Below, in pieces: positions 36,805-46,757 of a stretch of 64,000 bases of DNA. The notes under the pieces are model-generated. The model was not told the DNA's origin, searched no databases, and saw only the letters and a list, made by a program, of their open reading frames with translations. A program made the translations under genes and the position numbers. Location: positions 2,027,390 through 2,091,389 of the forward strand of contig AP021857.1 of the NCBI GenBank assembly GCA_017347485.1. The letters run 5' to 3'. Source of the DNA: Candidatus Desulfobacillus denitrificans. GTDB lineage: Bacteria > Pseudomonadota > Gammaproteobacteria > Burkholderiales > Rhodocyclaceae. Each line of letters starts with the position of its first letter. The first letter of the stretch is position 1.

Positions 36805-38000
36805 GGCGTTTTTTCCGGGCGAGTCGGCACCAGCAGGCGCAGACGCGCGCCGCCCTGCGGCCGGTTGCCGATCTCGATGTTGCCGCCGAGGCGCTGGGCG
36901 CGCTCGCTCATGATGCTGATGCCGAAATGATGGCGCAGGTCGGGCGCGGCGCCCATGACGAAGACGCCGCGGCCATCGTCCTCGACGGTGAAGGCATACT
37001 GGTCGTCGACGACCTCGAGGGTGAGCCAGGCGTTCTTCGCCCCCGCATGACGGGCGACGTTGGACAACGCCTCCTGCAGGATGTGAAAAACCTGCACCTC
37101 CTGGTCTACGCTGAGATTGAGGTCCGGAATCCGGTTCTCGAAATCCAGCTGCACGCCGGTGCGGTCGAAGTAGCCGGCGGCGAGCTCCTTGAGGGCATGC
37201 TCGAGGCCGAGCGGATCCATGCGGTTGCGGAACTGGGTGAGCAGTTCGCGCAGGCTGGCGTAGGCCTCGTCGAGCGCCTGCTGGATGTCGGTCGAATACT
37301 TGAGCGCCTTGCCGCTCTCGTAGCCGAGCAGGGCCTCGCGCAGCAACTCGATGCGCATCTTCATGTAGGCCATGGTCTGCGCCAGCGAGTCGTGAACCTC
37401 GTTGGCCATGAGCTGGCGCTCGTTCATCAGCGTCATGCGCAGGTTCTCGCGCATCAGGCGGGTGTTCTCGAGAGCCATGGCGAGGTGCTCGCTGATCGAG
37501 CGAAACAGCAGCGACACCTCCTCGGGGATGGCCCGCTCCTCGGTCATGTAGAGGTTGTAGACGCCGAGCAGGCGCCCGTTGTGCTCGAGCGGGACGACGA
37601 CCATCGAGCGGCAGGCGCCGAAAAAAGACTGGCCGGTGCGGGCGGCGCAGGGTTTGAGATCGAAGGTCTGCCTGATCTCGTCGTTGTGCAGCGCGGCGCC
37701 GCAGGCGCCACAGTTTATATCGACCAGGCGTTCGGTCTCGACCAGCTCCGGCGGCAGCCCCTGCGAGGCGGCGAGCTTCAGGTGGCGGCCGTCGCTGGTG
37801 AGCACGCGCACGATACCGGCCGAAGCGCCGGAGAGCCGTACCATCATGCCGAGAAAGCGGTCGAGCAGCGCCTCGAGATCGTATTCGGAGGCGAGCGTGG
37901 CAGTGACTTCGGACAGGACGCGCAGGGCCTGGATCCGGTTGATCTCGTTCTGGTGCGCCTCGCCCTCCGGCTGCTTCAGCACGGTTATGCCTTGCTTCAT
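36801..38000 (-). CDS. Cytoplasmic NarX-type histidine kinase with GAF domain
   Basis: 399-residue kinase with no membrane helix. Residues ~25-180 form a GAF domain holding four cysteines, C97 and C100 (NCGACGAAL), C118 (LKPCAARTG) and C130 (FFGACRSMV). The dimerisation box reads MANEVHDSLAQTMAYMKMRI with phosphoacceptor His203, typical of the NarX/DegS (HisKA_3) group. The ATPase domain follows (ILQEALSNVARHAGAKNAWL, VEDDGRGVF, FGISIMSERAQRLGG). It precedes the response regulator with a 4-bp overlap. The cysteine set suggests a redox, NO or iron-sulphur sensor, but the ligand is not known from sequence. Confidence 0.9.
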   Translation of the reverse strand: MKQGITVLKQPEGEAHQNEINRIQALRVLSEVTATLASEYDLEALLDRFLGMMVRLSGASAGIVRVLTSDGRHLKLAASQGLPPELVETERLVDINCGACGAALHNDEIRQTFDLKPCAARTGQSFFGACRSMVVVPLEHNGRLLGVYNLYMTEERAIPEEVSLLFRSISEHLAMALENTRLMRENLRMTLMNERQLMANEVHDSLAQTMAYMKMRIELLREALLGYESGKALKYSTDIQQALDEAYASLRELLTQFRNRMDPLGLEHALKELAAGYFDRTGVQLDFENRIPDLNLSVDQEVQVFHILQEALSNVARHAGAKNAWLTLEVVDDQYAFTVEDDGRGVFVMGAAPDLRHHFGISIMSERAQRLGGNIEIGNRPQGGARLRLLVPTRPEKTP

Positions 38001-38076
38001 GCCTCGTCTCCACCCAATCCCGTCCGCTTGCCGCGGATCTGATTTTACACGCTATAAGTATTCGCTGAAATACTGA

Positions 38077-38670
38077 TTATTTGATTGCCTCGGGCAATGG
38101 CCAGCGGCCATCGAGCGCCCGCTCGGCCCAGAGCAGGCCGGCGACGCTCTTGCCATCGGTCAGCCGCCCGTCGCGCACCGCATCAATGGCTTCACCAAGA
38201 TCGAGCGCATGCACTTCGAGGAATTCGCCGTCGTCGAGCGCCTGCCCGACATGGGACAAGCCGCGCGCCAGGAAAATCTCGATATGCTCGTCGGAATAGC
38301 CGATGCAGGGATGGAGCATGCCGAGCCTGTGCCAGCGTTCGGCTACGTAACCCGTTTCCTCCTGCAGTTCACGCCGGGCCGTGACCAGCGTGTCTTCGCC
38401 TGGGTGGATCTTGCCGGCCGGCAATTCCAGAAAAACCCGGTCGAGGGGATAGCGGAACTGCCGCTCGAACAGCAGCTTGCCGTCGGGCAATTCGGCGATC
38501 ATCACTACCGCCCCGGGATGGGCAACGAATTCCCGTATCGCCTGGGTGCCGTCGGGCAAGCGCACCGTATCCCGTCTGACGTGCAACAACTGGCCGCGAA
38601 AAACCTCCTCCCTGTTCACGCAAAATTCGCGTAACAAATTGTCTTTTCTAGGCTTATTTACATCAGGCAT
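38077..38670 (-). CDS. Nudix hydrolase, ADP-ribose pyrophosphatase type
   Basis: 197-residue Nudix enzyme. The Nudix box spans GKIHPGEDTLVTARRELQEE and continues TGYV, matching Gx5Ex7REUxEExGU. Upstream are ELPDGKLLFERQFRYPLDRV and FLELPAGK, which together with the length resemble ADP-ribose pyrophosphatases of the NudF type. In betaproteobacteria a gene of this type often lies downstream of nuoN, as here (with one unrelated plus-strand gene between). ADP-ribose as substrate is inference. Confidence 0.88.
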   Translation of the reverse strand: MPDVNKPRKDNLLREFCVNREEVFRGQLLHVRRDTVRLPDGTQAIREFVAHPGAVVMIAELPDGKLLFERQFRYPLDRVFLELPAGKIHPGEDTLVTARRELQEETGYVAERWHRLGMLHPCIGYSDEHIEIFLARGLSHVGQALDDGEFLEVHALDLGEAIDAVRDGRLTDGKSVAGLLWAERALDGRWPLPEAIK

Positions 38671-38740
38671 AAATAATTTACTTTTCCTACTAAATTGGTC
38701 TATTATAAGGATTCTCTTATTTACTTAATGGAGGAAGGCC

Positions 38741-39196
38741 ATGTCCGGTTTCATTCCTAGCTTCAACGACGAAGGGGTGGTAACGGTAAACCGCGTGCTG
38801 CTGAAGTCCGAGTATAGCGTCGACGATCTCGAGGAACGGATCGCCGTACTCTGCGAAAACGTGAAAACCTACCACTCCGACACCGGTTTCGTCGGCGGCT
38901 TTGTCGTCCTCAATTCCGGCATGATTTCCAACGAGGGCAGCACAATCGGACAGGCGGTAGATAGCCACCTGAAGGACCGGGAGGCGCTGATCGTCACCTT
39001 CTGGCGCTCATTCGCCGAACACGAGGCCTCGCACCGCAGCCCGACCTTTCAGCCGCTGTTCCGCCATGCCTTGGAACTATGCGAAAACGGCAATGAGGAG
39101 CCCGTCTATCGCATGCTCTGGTCAGGCAAGGCTTATTCGGCGGAGGAGGCGCGCGCAGCAAGAGCGGCAAAAGCCGAATTTGCCGGCGCCGTCTGA
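38741..39196 (+). CDS. Conserved-looking protein of unknown function, possible dimeric alpha/beta barrel
   Basis: 151-residue protein with an excellent ribosome binding site (GGAGGAAGG before the ATG). It has an amino-terminal NRVLLKSEYSVDDLEERIAV, then DTGFVGGFVVLNSGMISNEG, DREALIVTFWRSFAEHEASH and RHALELCENGNEEPVYRMLW. The strand-helix pattern with VTFWRSFAEHEASH resembles antibiotic-biosynthesis monooxygenase (ABM) type ferredoxin-like proteins, where such a segment (sW.s..ahe.h) is common. Two cysteines (C38, C107 region) and no signal peptide. It is transcribed alone, opposite to the Nudix gene and to nuoN. Function not claimed. Confidence 0.7.
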   Translation: MSGFIPSFNDEGVVTVNRVLLKSEYSVDDLEERIAVLCENVKTYHSDTGFVGGFVVLNSGMISNEGSTIGQAVDSHLKDREALIVTFWRSFAEHEASHRSPTFQPLFRHALELCENGNEEPVYRMLWSGKAYSAEEARAARAAKAEFAGAV

Positions 39197-39210
39197 GGGG
39201 ATCGGCGGTC

Positions 39211-40689
39211 TCAGCTGCCGACCAGGAAGGTATAGGTGGCGTAGATCGAGTACTTCAGCACGCCCTCCGGAAGCAGGCCGACCAGGGCCACGGCCAGGCC
39301 GTTGATGGACAGCAGGACGCGCATGTCGCGCGGCGCCTGGAGCGGCGCGGTGTCGGTCGGCGCATCGAAATACATCACCTTGACCACGCGCAGGTAGTAG
39401 AAGGCGCCGACCAGGGAGAACAGCACGGCATACACCGCCAGCCAGGTCAGGTTGGCGGCGACCACCGCCTGCAGCACGGCGAACTTGGCGAAGAAGCCGA
39501 CAAAGAAGGGAATGCCGGCCAGGGAGAACATGAGGATCATCATGATGGCGGCGAACCACGGGCTGCGCTTGTTGAGGCCCTTGAAATCCGCGATATTTTC
39601 CGCCTCGAAGCCGGCGCGCGAGAGCAGCAGGATCATGCCGAAGGAACCCAGGCTCATCAGCACGTAGGCGATGGCGTAGAACATCGCCGAACTGTAGGCG
39701 TTCAGGGCAAAGCGCGGATCGCCGCCGACGATGCCGGAGAGCAGGCCGAGCAGCATGAACCCCATGTGGGAAATCGTCGAATAGGCCAGCATCCGCTTGA
39801 GATTGGTCTGCGCGATGGCCGCCAGGTTGCCCAGGGCAATCGACAGGGCGGCGAGGATCATCAGCATCACCTGCCAGTGCTGGGCCAGCTCGGCCAGGCC
39901 CGTGACCAGCAGGCGCATGGCGATGGCGAAGGCGGCCAATTTCGGGGCGGAACCGATGAACAGGGTCACCGCCGTCGGCGCGCCTTCATAGACGTCGGGA
40001 ATCCACATGTGGAAGGGCACCACGCCCAATTTGAAGGCCAGCCCGGCGACGATGAAGACCAGGCCGAACACCAGCACCGTCTTGTTGCCGCTTCCCGTGG
40101 CGATGCGCTGGCCGATCTCGAAGAGTTCCAGGCTGCCGACCGCGCCGTATACCATGGACATGCCATACAGCAGCAGGCCGGACGCCATGGCGCCGAGAAC
40201 GAAATACTTCATCGCCGCTTCGGTCGCACGGGCCGAGTCCCGGTCTATCGCCACCAGGGCGTACAGCGAAAGGGCGAGCATTTCCAGACCGAGGTAAAGG
40301 GTCAGGAAATGACAGGCCGAGATCATCACCATCATGCCCAGCGTGGCGAACAGCACCAGCACGTAGAACTCGCCCTTGTCGAGGTTGCGTGCGGCCAGGT
40401 ATTCGCGGCTATACACCAGCATCACCGCCACCGCAGGATAAAGCATCAGCTTGAGGAAGTCGGCGAACAGGTCGTCGACGAACATGTTGCTGAATGTCGT
40501 CACGCCCTGGCCGTCGAGGGTCGCCAGGGTAATGCCGAAGCAGCCGGCCAGCGTGAGCTGCGCCAGCAGATAGGCCAGCCAGCGGCGGCCCTTGCCGGCG
40601 GCGACGTCGACGACCAGCAGCACGCAGGCCATCAGCAGGATGAAAATCTCCGCCGAGGCGGGGTAGAGATCGGGCATCACGAAATTCAT
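39211..40689 (-). CDS. nuoN: NADH-quinone oxidoreductase subunit N
   Basis: Antiporter-like membrane subunit of complex I, part of the proton-pumping arm. The 492-residue protein has about fourteen membrane helices, with the family segments [27 protein letters not shown]-type [60 protein letters not shown] and [20 protein letters not shown] with the channel lysines. It is the last gene of the operon, 13 bp after nuoM. The following gene is convergent. Confidence 0.95.
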   Translation of the reverse strand: MNFVMPDLYPASAEIFILLMACVLLVVDVAAGKGRRWLAYLLAQLTLAGCFGITLATLDGQGVTTFSNMFVDDLFADFLKLMLYPAVAVMLVYSREYLAARNLDKGEFYVLVLFATLGMMVMISACHFLTLYLGLEMLALSLYALVAIDRDSARATEAAMKYFVLGAMASGLLLYGMSMVYGAVGSLELFEIGQRIATGSGNKTVLVFGLVFIVAGLAFKLGVVPFHMWIPDVYEGAPTAVTLFIGSAPKLAAFAIAMRLLVTGLAELAQHWQVMLMILAALSIALGNLAAIAQTNLKRMLAYSTISHMGFMLLGLLSGIVGGDPRFALNAYSSAMFYAIAYVLMSLGSFGMILLLSRAGFEAENIADFKGLNKRSPWFAAIMMILMFSLAGIPFFVGFFAKFAVLQAVVAANLTWLAVYAVLFSLVGAFYYLRVVKVMYFDAPTDTAPLQAPRDMRVLLSINGLAVALVGLLPEGVLKYSIYATYTFLVGS

Positions 40690-40702
40690 GTCTCGTCCGT
40701 CC

Positions 40703-42184
40703 TCAGAGCTTGGGCACGGCGACGTGCTTCAGCAGGTTGTCCACCGAAGCGTGCATCACGTCGGTGAACGGCAGCGGGTAGAGGCCCATGCCCAGCACGC
40801 ACAGCGCCAGCACCGCCAGGATGGCAAACTCACGCGCATTGACATCGGCCATTTCCGCGACGTGAGGGTTGGCAACCGGGCCATACACCACGCGCTTGAT
40901 CATCCACAGGGTATAGGCGGCACCGAGGATCAGGGTGACGGCGGCGGTGAAACCGATCCAGAAGTTGTACTTGACCGCGCCGAGAATCACCATGAACTCG
41001 CCGACGAAGCCGCTGGTGGCCGGCAGGCCGGAATTGGCCATGGCGAAGAGCACGAAGAAGGCGGCAAACTTCGGCATGGTATGCACCACGCCGCCGTAGT
41101 CGGCGATTTGCCGGCTGTGCACACGGTCGTAGAGCACGCCGATGCAGAGGAACATGGCGCCCGAGACGAAGCCGTGCGAGATCATCTGCACCAGGGCGCC
41201 CTCGACGCCGAGCGCGTTGAAGAGAAAGAAGCCGAGCGTGACGAAGCCCATGTGCGAGACCGACGAATAGGCGATCAGCTTCTTCATGTCGGCCTGCACC
41301 AGGGCGACGAAGCAGATATACACCACGGCGATCAGCGACAGCGTGATCATCAGCCAGGCCAGCTCGCGCGATGCATCCGGCGCGATCGGCAGCGAGAAGC
41401 GCAGGAAGCCGTAGGCGCCCAGCTTCAGCATGATGGCGGCCAGCACCACCGAGCCGCCGGTCGGCGCCTCGACGTGGGCGTCCGGCAGCCAGGTATGCAC
41501 CGGCCACATCGGCACCTTGACGGCAAAGGCGGCCAGGAAGGCGAAGAACAGCAGTTTCTGCGCCTCGAGCGGGATCGGCAGGGCGTGCCAGTCGAGCAGG
41601 TTGAAGCTGAAGCCGGACTGGTAGAAGAGCCAGATCAGCGCGACCAGCATCAGCAGCGAGCCGAGCAGCGTGTAGAGGAAGAACTTGAAGGCCGCGTAGA
41701 CCCGGTTCGGTCCGCCCCAGACGCCGATGATGATGTACATCGGGATCAGCGAAGCCTCGAAGAACACGTAGAACAGTACGGCGTCGAGCGCGGAGAAGAT
41801 GCCGTTCATGAGACCGGACATGATGAGGAAGGCCGCCATGTACTGCGCCACCTTCTCCTCGATCACTTTCCAGCCGGCCAGCACCACCAGCGGCGTGAAA
41901 AAGCTGTTGAGCAGGATGAACAGCACCGAGATGCCATCCACGCCGAGCTGGTAATGGATGTTGAAACGCGGGATCCACGAGCGCAGCTCGGTAAACTGCA
42001 TGGCGCTGGTGGTCGCATCGAAACCGATGTAGAGCGGAAGGGTGACGAGGAAGCCGGCCGCCGCCACGACGAGGGCGAGCAGGCGCGCCAGGCCCGCGTT
42101 GCGGTCGGAGCCGGTGGCGAGCACCAGCAGGCCGCCGGCGATGGGCAGCCAGATCGCGAGACTCAGCAAGGGAAGACCAGACAT
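40703..42184 (-). CDS. nuoM: NADH-quinone oxidoreductase subunit M
   Basis: Antiporter-like proton-channel subunit of complex I. The 493-residue protein starts [20 protein letters not shown] and has [20 protein letters not shown] (with the key Glu of helix 5), [20 protein letters not shown] and [20 protein letters not shown] with the broken-helix lysines. It starts 10 bp after the nuoL stop. Confidence 0.96.
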   Translation of the reverse strand: MSGLPLLSLAIWLPIAGGLLVLATGSDRNAGLARLLALVVAAAGFLVTLPLYIGFDATTSAMQFTELRSWIPRFNIHYQLGVDGISVLFILLNSFFTPLVVLAGWKVIEEKVAQYMAAFLIMSGLMNGIFSALDAVLFYVFFEASLIPMYIIIGVWGGPNRVYAAFKFFLYTLLGSLLMLVALIWLFYQSGFSFNLLDWHALPIPLEAQKLLFFAFLAAFAVKVPMWPVHTWLPDAHVEAPTGGSVVLAAIMLKLGAYGFLRFSLPIAPDASRELAWLMITLSLIAVVYICFVALVQADMKKLIAYSSVSHMGFVTLGFFLFNALGVEGALVQMISHGFVSGAMFLCIGVLYDRVHSRQIADYGGVVHTMPKFAAFFVLFAMANSGLPATSGFVGEFMVILGAVKYNFWIGFTAAVTLILGAAYTLWMIKRVVYGPVANPHVAEMADVNAREFAILAVLALCVLGMGLYPLPFTDVMHASVDNLLKHVAVPKL

Positions 42185-42194
42185 TCTTGTTTTC

Positions 42195-44243
42195 CTAGGC
42201 CCGGTTCATCCACAAGGTCAGCAGCACGAACACGCCGATGATCATGGAGAACGCATACTGGTAGATGTAGCCCGACTGGAACAGGCGGACAATCGAGGCG
42301 ATCCAGCCGACCACCTTGGCCGAGCCATTCACCGCCAGGCCGTCGATCACCGCCTGGTCCCCGCCCTTCCACAGGCCGCGGCCGATGAGGCGCGACCCGC
42401 CGGCGAAGAACCAGTCGTTGAAGCGGTCGAAGCCGTATTTCTCCTCGAGGATGCGCGCCAGCACGCCCGACTTCTGCTTGATCACGGCCGGCAGGTCGGG
42501 ACGCGCGATGTAGAGGTACCAGGCCGTCACCGCACCGGCCAGCGCCAGCCAGAACGGCGGCGTCAGCAAGCCGTGCGTGATCATGCCGAAGGCGCCATGA
42601 AAGCCGGCCTTCATGGCGGCGATGGCGGGATGCTCGGGGGCGATGAAAATGGCGCCGCCGAAATAATTGCCGAACAGCGCCGGCCCGATCATTGCCCAGC
42701 CGGCGATGACCGAGGGGATGGCCAACAGGATCAGCGGCATGGTGACCACCCAGGGGGATTCCTTCGGCTCAATCGGTCCATGATGGCCATGGTCATCATG
42801 CCCATGCGCATCGTGGCCATGCGCATCGTGCGCCGGCGCCTCGCGGAAACGCTCCTTGCCGTGGAAGGCAAAGAACACCAGGCGGAAGGAGTAGAAGCCG
42901 CCGACGAAAACGCCGGCCAGGAGCAGCACATAAGCGAAGCCGGCACCGGCCGTGGTGGACAAATGCACCGCCTCGATGATCGAATCCTTGGAAAAGAAGC
43001 CGGCGAAGGGCGGGAAGCCGGCATTGGCCAGTGCGCCGACCAGCACCGTGAGATAGGTGATCGGCATGTACTTCCTCAGGCCACCCATCCTGCGCATGTC
43101 CTGTTCGTGGTGCATGGCGATGATCACCGAGCCGGCGCCGAGGAATAGCACCGCCTTGAAGAAGGCATGAGTGGCGAGGTGGAACATCGCCGCCGAGTAG
43201 GCCGAGGCGCCCAGCGCGGTGGTCATGTAGCCGAGCTGCGACAGGGTCGAATAGGCGACGACGCGCTTGATGTCGGTCTGCACGATGGCGATCAGCGCCA
43301 TGAAGAAGGCGGTGATGGCGCCGATGACGATGACGAAGGAGAGCGCCGCGTCCGACAGCTCGAACAGCGGCGACATGCGCGAAACCATGAAGATGCCGGC
43401 CGTCACCATGGTGGCGGCGTGGATCAGCGCGGAGATCGGCGTCGGGCCTTCCATCGAGTCGGGCAGCCAGACATGCAGCGGGAACTGCGCAGACTTGCCC
43501 ATGGCGCCGACGAACAGGCAGATGCAGACGACCGTGACGAGCACCCAGGGCGCGCCGGGAATCAGCTCGATCGTCGTGCCGGCCAGTTTCTGCGACTGGG
43601 CGAAGACCTCGCCGTAGCCGAGCGAGCCGCAGTAGGCGGCGATCAGGCCGATGCCGAGCAGGAAGCCGAAATCGCCGACGCGGTTGACCAGAAAGGCCTT
43701 CAGGTTGGCATAGACCGCCGTCGGCCGGCACGACCAGAAGCCGATCAGCAGGTAGGAGACCAGGCCCACCGCCTCCCAGCCGAAGAACAGCTGCAGGAAG
43801 TTGTTGCTCATCACCAACATCAGCATCGAGAAGGTGAACAGCGAGATGTAGGCGAAGAAGCGCTGGTAGCTGTGGGTGCCGGCGCGGCTGCCGGCCGGCC
43901 AGTTGTCTTCGTCATGGGCCATGTAGCCGATGGTGTAGATGTGCACCATCAGCGAGACGAAGTTGACCACCAGCATCATGGTCACGGTGAGCTTGTCGAT
44001 GAGGAAGCCGACCTCGAAGCTGATGCCGCCGCTGCTGGCCCAGGTGTAGACCGCGGCATTGTAGATCTGGCCGGCATCGACGTCCTGAAAGATCAGCCAG
44101 GAAAGAACCAGCGACACCGCCACACCGAGGCTGGTGATCCAGTGGGCGCCGGCACGGCCGATGGCCTTGCCGAACAGGCCGGCGATGACGGCGCCGGCCA
44201 GCGGTGCCAGCGGTACGTACAGGGCAAGCGGGTGCATGTCCAT
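42195..44243 (-). CDS. nuoL: NADH-quinone oxidoreductase subunit L
   Basis: Largest antiporter-like subunit, with the long lateral helix that spans the membrane arm. The 682-residue protein includes FFGWEAVGLVSYLLIGFW (key Glu), SAQFPLHVWLPDSMEGPTP, TDIKRVVAYSTLSQLGYMTT and a C-terminal extension for the lateral helix. A histidine-rich cytosolic loop (about residues 468-490; PAHDAHGHDAHGHDDHG, then HHG) lies before PIEPKESPWVVTMPL. Such loops occur in other betaproteobacterial NuoL proteins; here it is built on short DNA repeats. It is 2 bp after nuoK. Confidence 0.96.
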   Translation of the reverse strand: MDMHPLALYVPLAPLAGAVIAGLFGKAIGRAGAHWITSLGVAVSLVLSWLIFQDVDAGQIYNAAVYTWASSGGISFEVGFLIDKLTVTMMLVVNFVSLMVHIYTIGYMAHDEDNWPAGSRAGTHSYQRFFAYISLFTFSMLMLVMSNNFLQLFFGWEAVGLVSYLLIGFWSCRPTAVYANLKAFLVNRVGDFGFLLGIGLIAAYCGSLGYGEVFAQSQKLAGTTIELIPGAPWVLVTVVCICLFVGAMGKSAQFPLHVWLPDSMEGPTPISALIHAATMVTAGIFMVSRMSPLFELSDAALSFVIVIGAITAFFMALIAIVQTDIKRVVAYSTLSQLGYMTTALGASAYSAAMFHLATHAFFKAVLFLGAGSVIIAMHHEQDMRRMGGLRKYMPITYLTVLVGALANAGFPPFAGFFSKDSIIEAVHLSTTAGAGFAYVLLLAGVFVGGFYSFRLVFFAFHGKERFREAPAHDAHGHDAHGHDDHGHHGPIEPKESPWVVTMPLILLAIPSVIAGWAMIGPALFGNYFGGAIFIAPEHPAIAAMKAGFHGAFGMITHGLLTPPFWLALAGAVTAWYLYIARPDLPAVIKQKSGVLARILEEKYGFDRFNDWFFAGGSRLIGRGLWKGGDQAVIDGLAVNGSAKVVGWIASIVRLFQSGYIYQYAFSMIIGVFVLLTLWMNRA

Positions 44244-44245
44244 TG

Positions 44246-44551
44246 TTATCCCTGCAGGCTGTCGAGGTCGTCAACGTGGATCGTGCGCAGATTGCGGAAC
44301 AGCACGACCAGGATGGCGAGGCCGATGGCGGCCTCGGCTGCGGCGACCGTCAGGATGAAGAAGACGAAGACCTGGCCGCCCATGTCGCCGAGGAAATGTG
44401 CGAAGGCGACGAAGTTCATGTTGACGGCGAGCAGCATCAGCTCGATGGCCATCAGCAGGACGATGAGGTTCTTCCGGTTGAGGAAGACGCCGACCACGCC
44501 GATCGAGAAAAGGACGGCGCCGAGAATCAGGAAGTGGTTCAGGCTGGGCAT
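44246..44551 (-). CDS. nuoK: NADH-quinone oxidoreductase subunit K
   Basis: 101-residue three-helix subunit at the base of the membrane arm. It starts [20 protein letters not shown], then [20 protein letters not shown] containing the essential Glu of helix 2, and [20 protein letters not shown] containing the second Glu. It lies 3 bp after nuoJ. Confidence 0.97.
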   Translation of the reverse strand: MPSLNHFLILGAVLFSIGVVGVFLNRKNLIVLLMAIELMLLAVNMNFVAFAHFLGDMGGQVFVFFILTVAAAEAAIGLAILVVLFRNLRTIHVDDLDSLQG

Positions 44552-44554
44552 GGT

Positions 44555-45151
44555 TTATTCCTTCTCCGAGGGCATGGCGACGATGCGCACGCGGTCCTGG
44601 CGCCTGACGGCGATCTGCTCGGAGGGGTGCAGCTGCTTGTTGTCGCGGCGCTGGCGCAGGTTGAGCGCGACGGCAGCGATCAGCGCCACCAGCAGGATCA
44701 CCGAGGCCAGCTCGAAGGGATAGAAATATTCGGTGTAGATGGCCGCGCCCAGCGCCCTGGTATTGGAGCCGGCCGTCGCGGCCGGCGCCGGCATGGCCTC
44801 CAGGCCGAAGCTGCGCGCGGAGAGCACCGCCACCATCTCGACCACCATCAGCACGGCGATCGGGCCGCCCAGCCAGAGGTTGCCCCAGAAGCCCTGGCGC
44901 AGGCGCTCCAGGTTGATGTCGAGCATCATGACGACGAAGAGGAACAGCACCATCACCGCGCCGACGTAGACGACGATCAGGGCGATGGCGAGGAACTCCG
45001 CCTGCAGCAGCAGCCAGAGGCCGCTGGCGTTGAAGAAGGCGAGCACCAGGAACAGCACGGCATGCACCGGGTTGCGCGAGGTGACGACGCGCAGCGCCGC
45101 GACCACCAGGATGGTCGAAAGAATGTAGAAGAGCGCAGTCTTGAAGTCCAT
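44555..45151 (-). CDS. nuoJ: NADH-quinone oxidoreductase subunit J
   Basis: 198-residue five-helix subunit whose third helix undergoes the pi-bulge change in complex I. The ATG at 45151 gives MDFKTALFYILSTILVVAAL, then NPVHAVLFLVLAFFNASGLW and AIALIVVYVGAVMVLFLFVV. The frame continues upstream through nuoI out of phase, so the longer ORF was rejected. The C-terminal ~35 residues are charged and cytosolic. Confidence 0.95.
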   Translation of the reverse strand: MDFKTALFYILSTILVVAALRVVTSRNPVHAVLFLVLAFFNASGLWLLLQAEFLAIALIVVYVGAVMVLFLFVVMMLDINLERLRQGFWGNLWLGGPIAVLMVVEMVAVLSARSFGLEAMPAPAATAGSNTRALGAAIYTEYFYPFELASVILLVALIAAVALNLRQRRDNKQLHPSEQIAVRRQDRVRIVAMPSEKE

Positions 45152-45156
45152 GGGCG

Positions 45157-45654
45157 TCACCGGAACCTGGCGTCCTGCTCGCGGTCGGCGGCGATCTGCG
45201 CCTCGTACCTGTCGCCCACCGCCAGCAGCATCTGCTTGGTGTAATAGAGGTCGCCGCGCTTCTCGCCGTGATACTCCAGCACGCGCGTCTCGACGATGGC
45301 GTCCACCGGACAGGCCTCTTCGCAGAAGCCGCAGAAGATGCACTTGGTCAGGTCGATGTCGTAGCGCGTGGTGCGGCGCGAGGTTTGCCCGTTCGCGTCC
45401 TCGCGCTCGGCCGACTCGATGGTGATGGCCATCGCCGGGCACACCGCCTCGCACAGCTTGCAGGCGATGCAGCGCTCTTCCCCGTTCGGGTAGCGGCGCA
45501 GGGCGTGCAGGCCGCGGAAGCGATTGCTCTGCGGCGTCTTCTCCTCCGGGTACTGCACCGTGATCTTCGGCGCGAACAAGTAGCGCCCGGTGACGGACAG
45601 GCCCTTGAATAGCTCCTTCAGGAGCAGGCTGTTGAGGAAGTCCCTGGCACCCAT
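45157..45654 (-). CDS. nuoI: NADH-quinone oxidoreductase subunit I
   Basis: Carries the two [4Fe-4S] clusters N6a and N6b linking the hydrophilic arm to N2. The 165-residue protein (ATG at 45654) has two complete ferredoxin motifs: C62, C65, C68, C72 ([13 protein letters not shown]) and C105, C108, C111, C115 ([13 protein letters not shown]). Length equals that of other betaproteobacterial NuoI. It starts 11 bp after nuoH. Confidence 0.97.
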   Translation of the reverse strand: MGARDFLNSLLLKELFKGLSVTGRYLFAPKITVQYPEEKTPQSNRFRGLHALRRYPNGEERCIACKLCEAVCPAMAITIESAEREDANGQTSRRTTRYDIDLTKCIFCGFCEEACPVDAIVETRVLEYHGEKRGDLYYTKQMLLAVGDRYEAQIAADREQDARFR

Positions 45655-45665
45655 CTCTCGGATCC

Positions 45666-46757
45666 TCACTTGAAGATGTTGAACGGCGACACCATCCAGG
45701 TGCCGATGACGACGATCCACGCCAGGGTCAGCGGCACGAACACCTTCCAGCCCAGGCGCATGATCTGGTCGTAGCGATAGCGCGGGAAGGTGGCGCGGAA
45801 CCACAGGAACAGAAACAGGAAAAACGAGATCTTCAGCGCCAGCCAGTGGAAGCCGTCCGGCAGGAAGCCGACCGGCGACAGCCAGCCGCCGAGGAACAGG
45901 ACCGAGGTGAGCGTCGCCACCAGGATCATGTTGGCGTATTCGGCGAGGAAGAACATGGCGAAGGCCATGCCGGAAAACTCGACCATGTGGCCAGCGACGA
46001 TCTCCGATTCGCCCTCGACCACGTCGAAGGGCGCGCGGTTGGTCTCGGCCACGCCGGAGATGAAATACACCACGAACATCGGCAGCAGCGGGATCCAGTT
46101 CCAGGAGAGGAAGCCGGCGCCGTGCTCGGCGAACCAGCCGCGGCCCTGGGCGCGCACGATGTCGGAGAGGTTGAGGCTGTTGGAGATCATCAGCACCGTC
46201 ACCAGGGCCATGCCCATGGCGATCTCGTAGGACACCATCTGCGCCGAGGCGCGCATGGCGCCGAGGAATGGATACTTCGAGTTGGAGGCCCAGCCGGCGA
46301 TGATGACGCCGTAGATGCCCATCGAGGTCATGGCCAGGACGTAGAACAGGCCGGCGTCGATGTTGGCCAGCGCGCCCCCGTCGAAAAAGGGCACCACCGC
46401 CCAGGCCGCCAGCGCCGGCGCGATGGCCATCACCGGCCCGACGAAGAACAGCGCCTTGTTGGCGCCGGTCGGCACCAGCACTTCCTTGAAGAACAGCTTC
46501 ATGCCGTCAGCAATCGGCTGCAGCAGTCCCCACGGGCCGACGCGGTTGGGGCCGATGCGCACCTGCATCCAGCCGATGATCTTGCGTTCCCAGAAGGTCA
46601 GGTAGGCGACGGACAGCATCAGCGGCACCAGGATGGCAACGATCTTCATCACCACCCAGACCAGCGGCCAGACCGGCTGGACGGCGGCCCACAGCGGATC
46701 CCACACGCCGAACAGGTTCCAGAACCACTGGAAAAATTGGAGGACCAGGGCTTCCAT
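45666..46757 (-). CDS. nuoH: NADH-quinone oxidoreductase subunit H
   Basis: Eight-helix subunit that forms the quinone entry channel. The ATG at 46757 gives 363 residues with [60 protein letters not shown] and [20 protein letters not shown], including the conserved Glu/Arg loop residues. The start shares one base with the nuoG stop. The longer frame upstream runs through nuoG out of phase and was ignored. Confidence 0.97.
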   Translation of the reverse strand: MEALVLQFFQWFWNLFGVWDPLWAAVQPVWPLVWVVMKIVAILVPLMLSVAYLTFWERKIIGWMQVRIGPNRVGPWGLLQPIADGMKLFFKEVLVPTGANKALFFVGPVMAIAPALAAWAVVPFFDGGALANIDAGLFYVLAMTSMGIYGVIIAGWASNSKYPFLGAMRASAQMVSYEIAMGMALVTVLMISNSLNLSDIVRAQGRGWFAEHGAGFLSWNWIPLLPMFVVYFISGVAETNRAPFDVVEGESEIVAGHMVEFSGMAFAMFFLAEYANMILVATLTSVLFLGGWLSPVGFLPDGFHWLALKISFFLFLFLWFRATFPRYRYDQIMRLGWKVFVPLTLAWIVVIGTWMVSPFNIFK

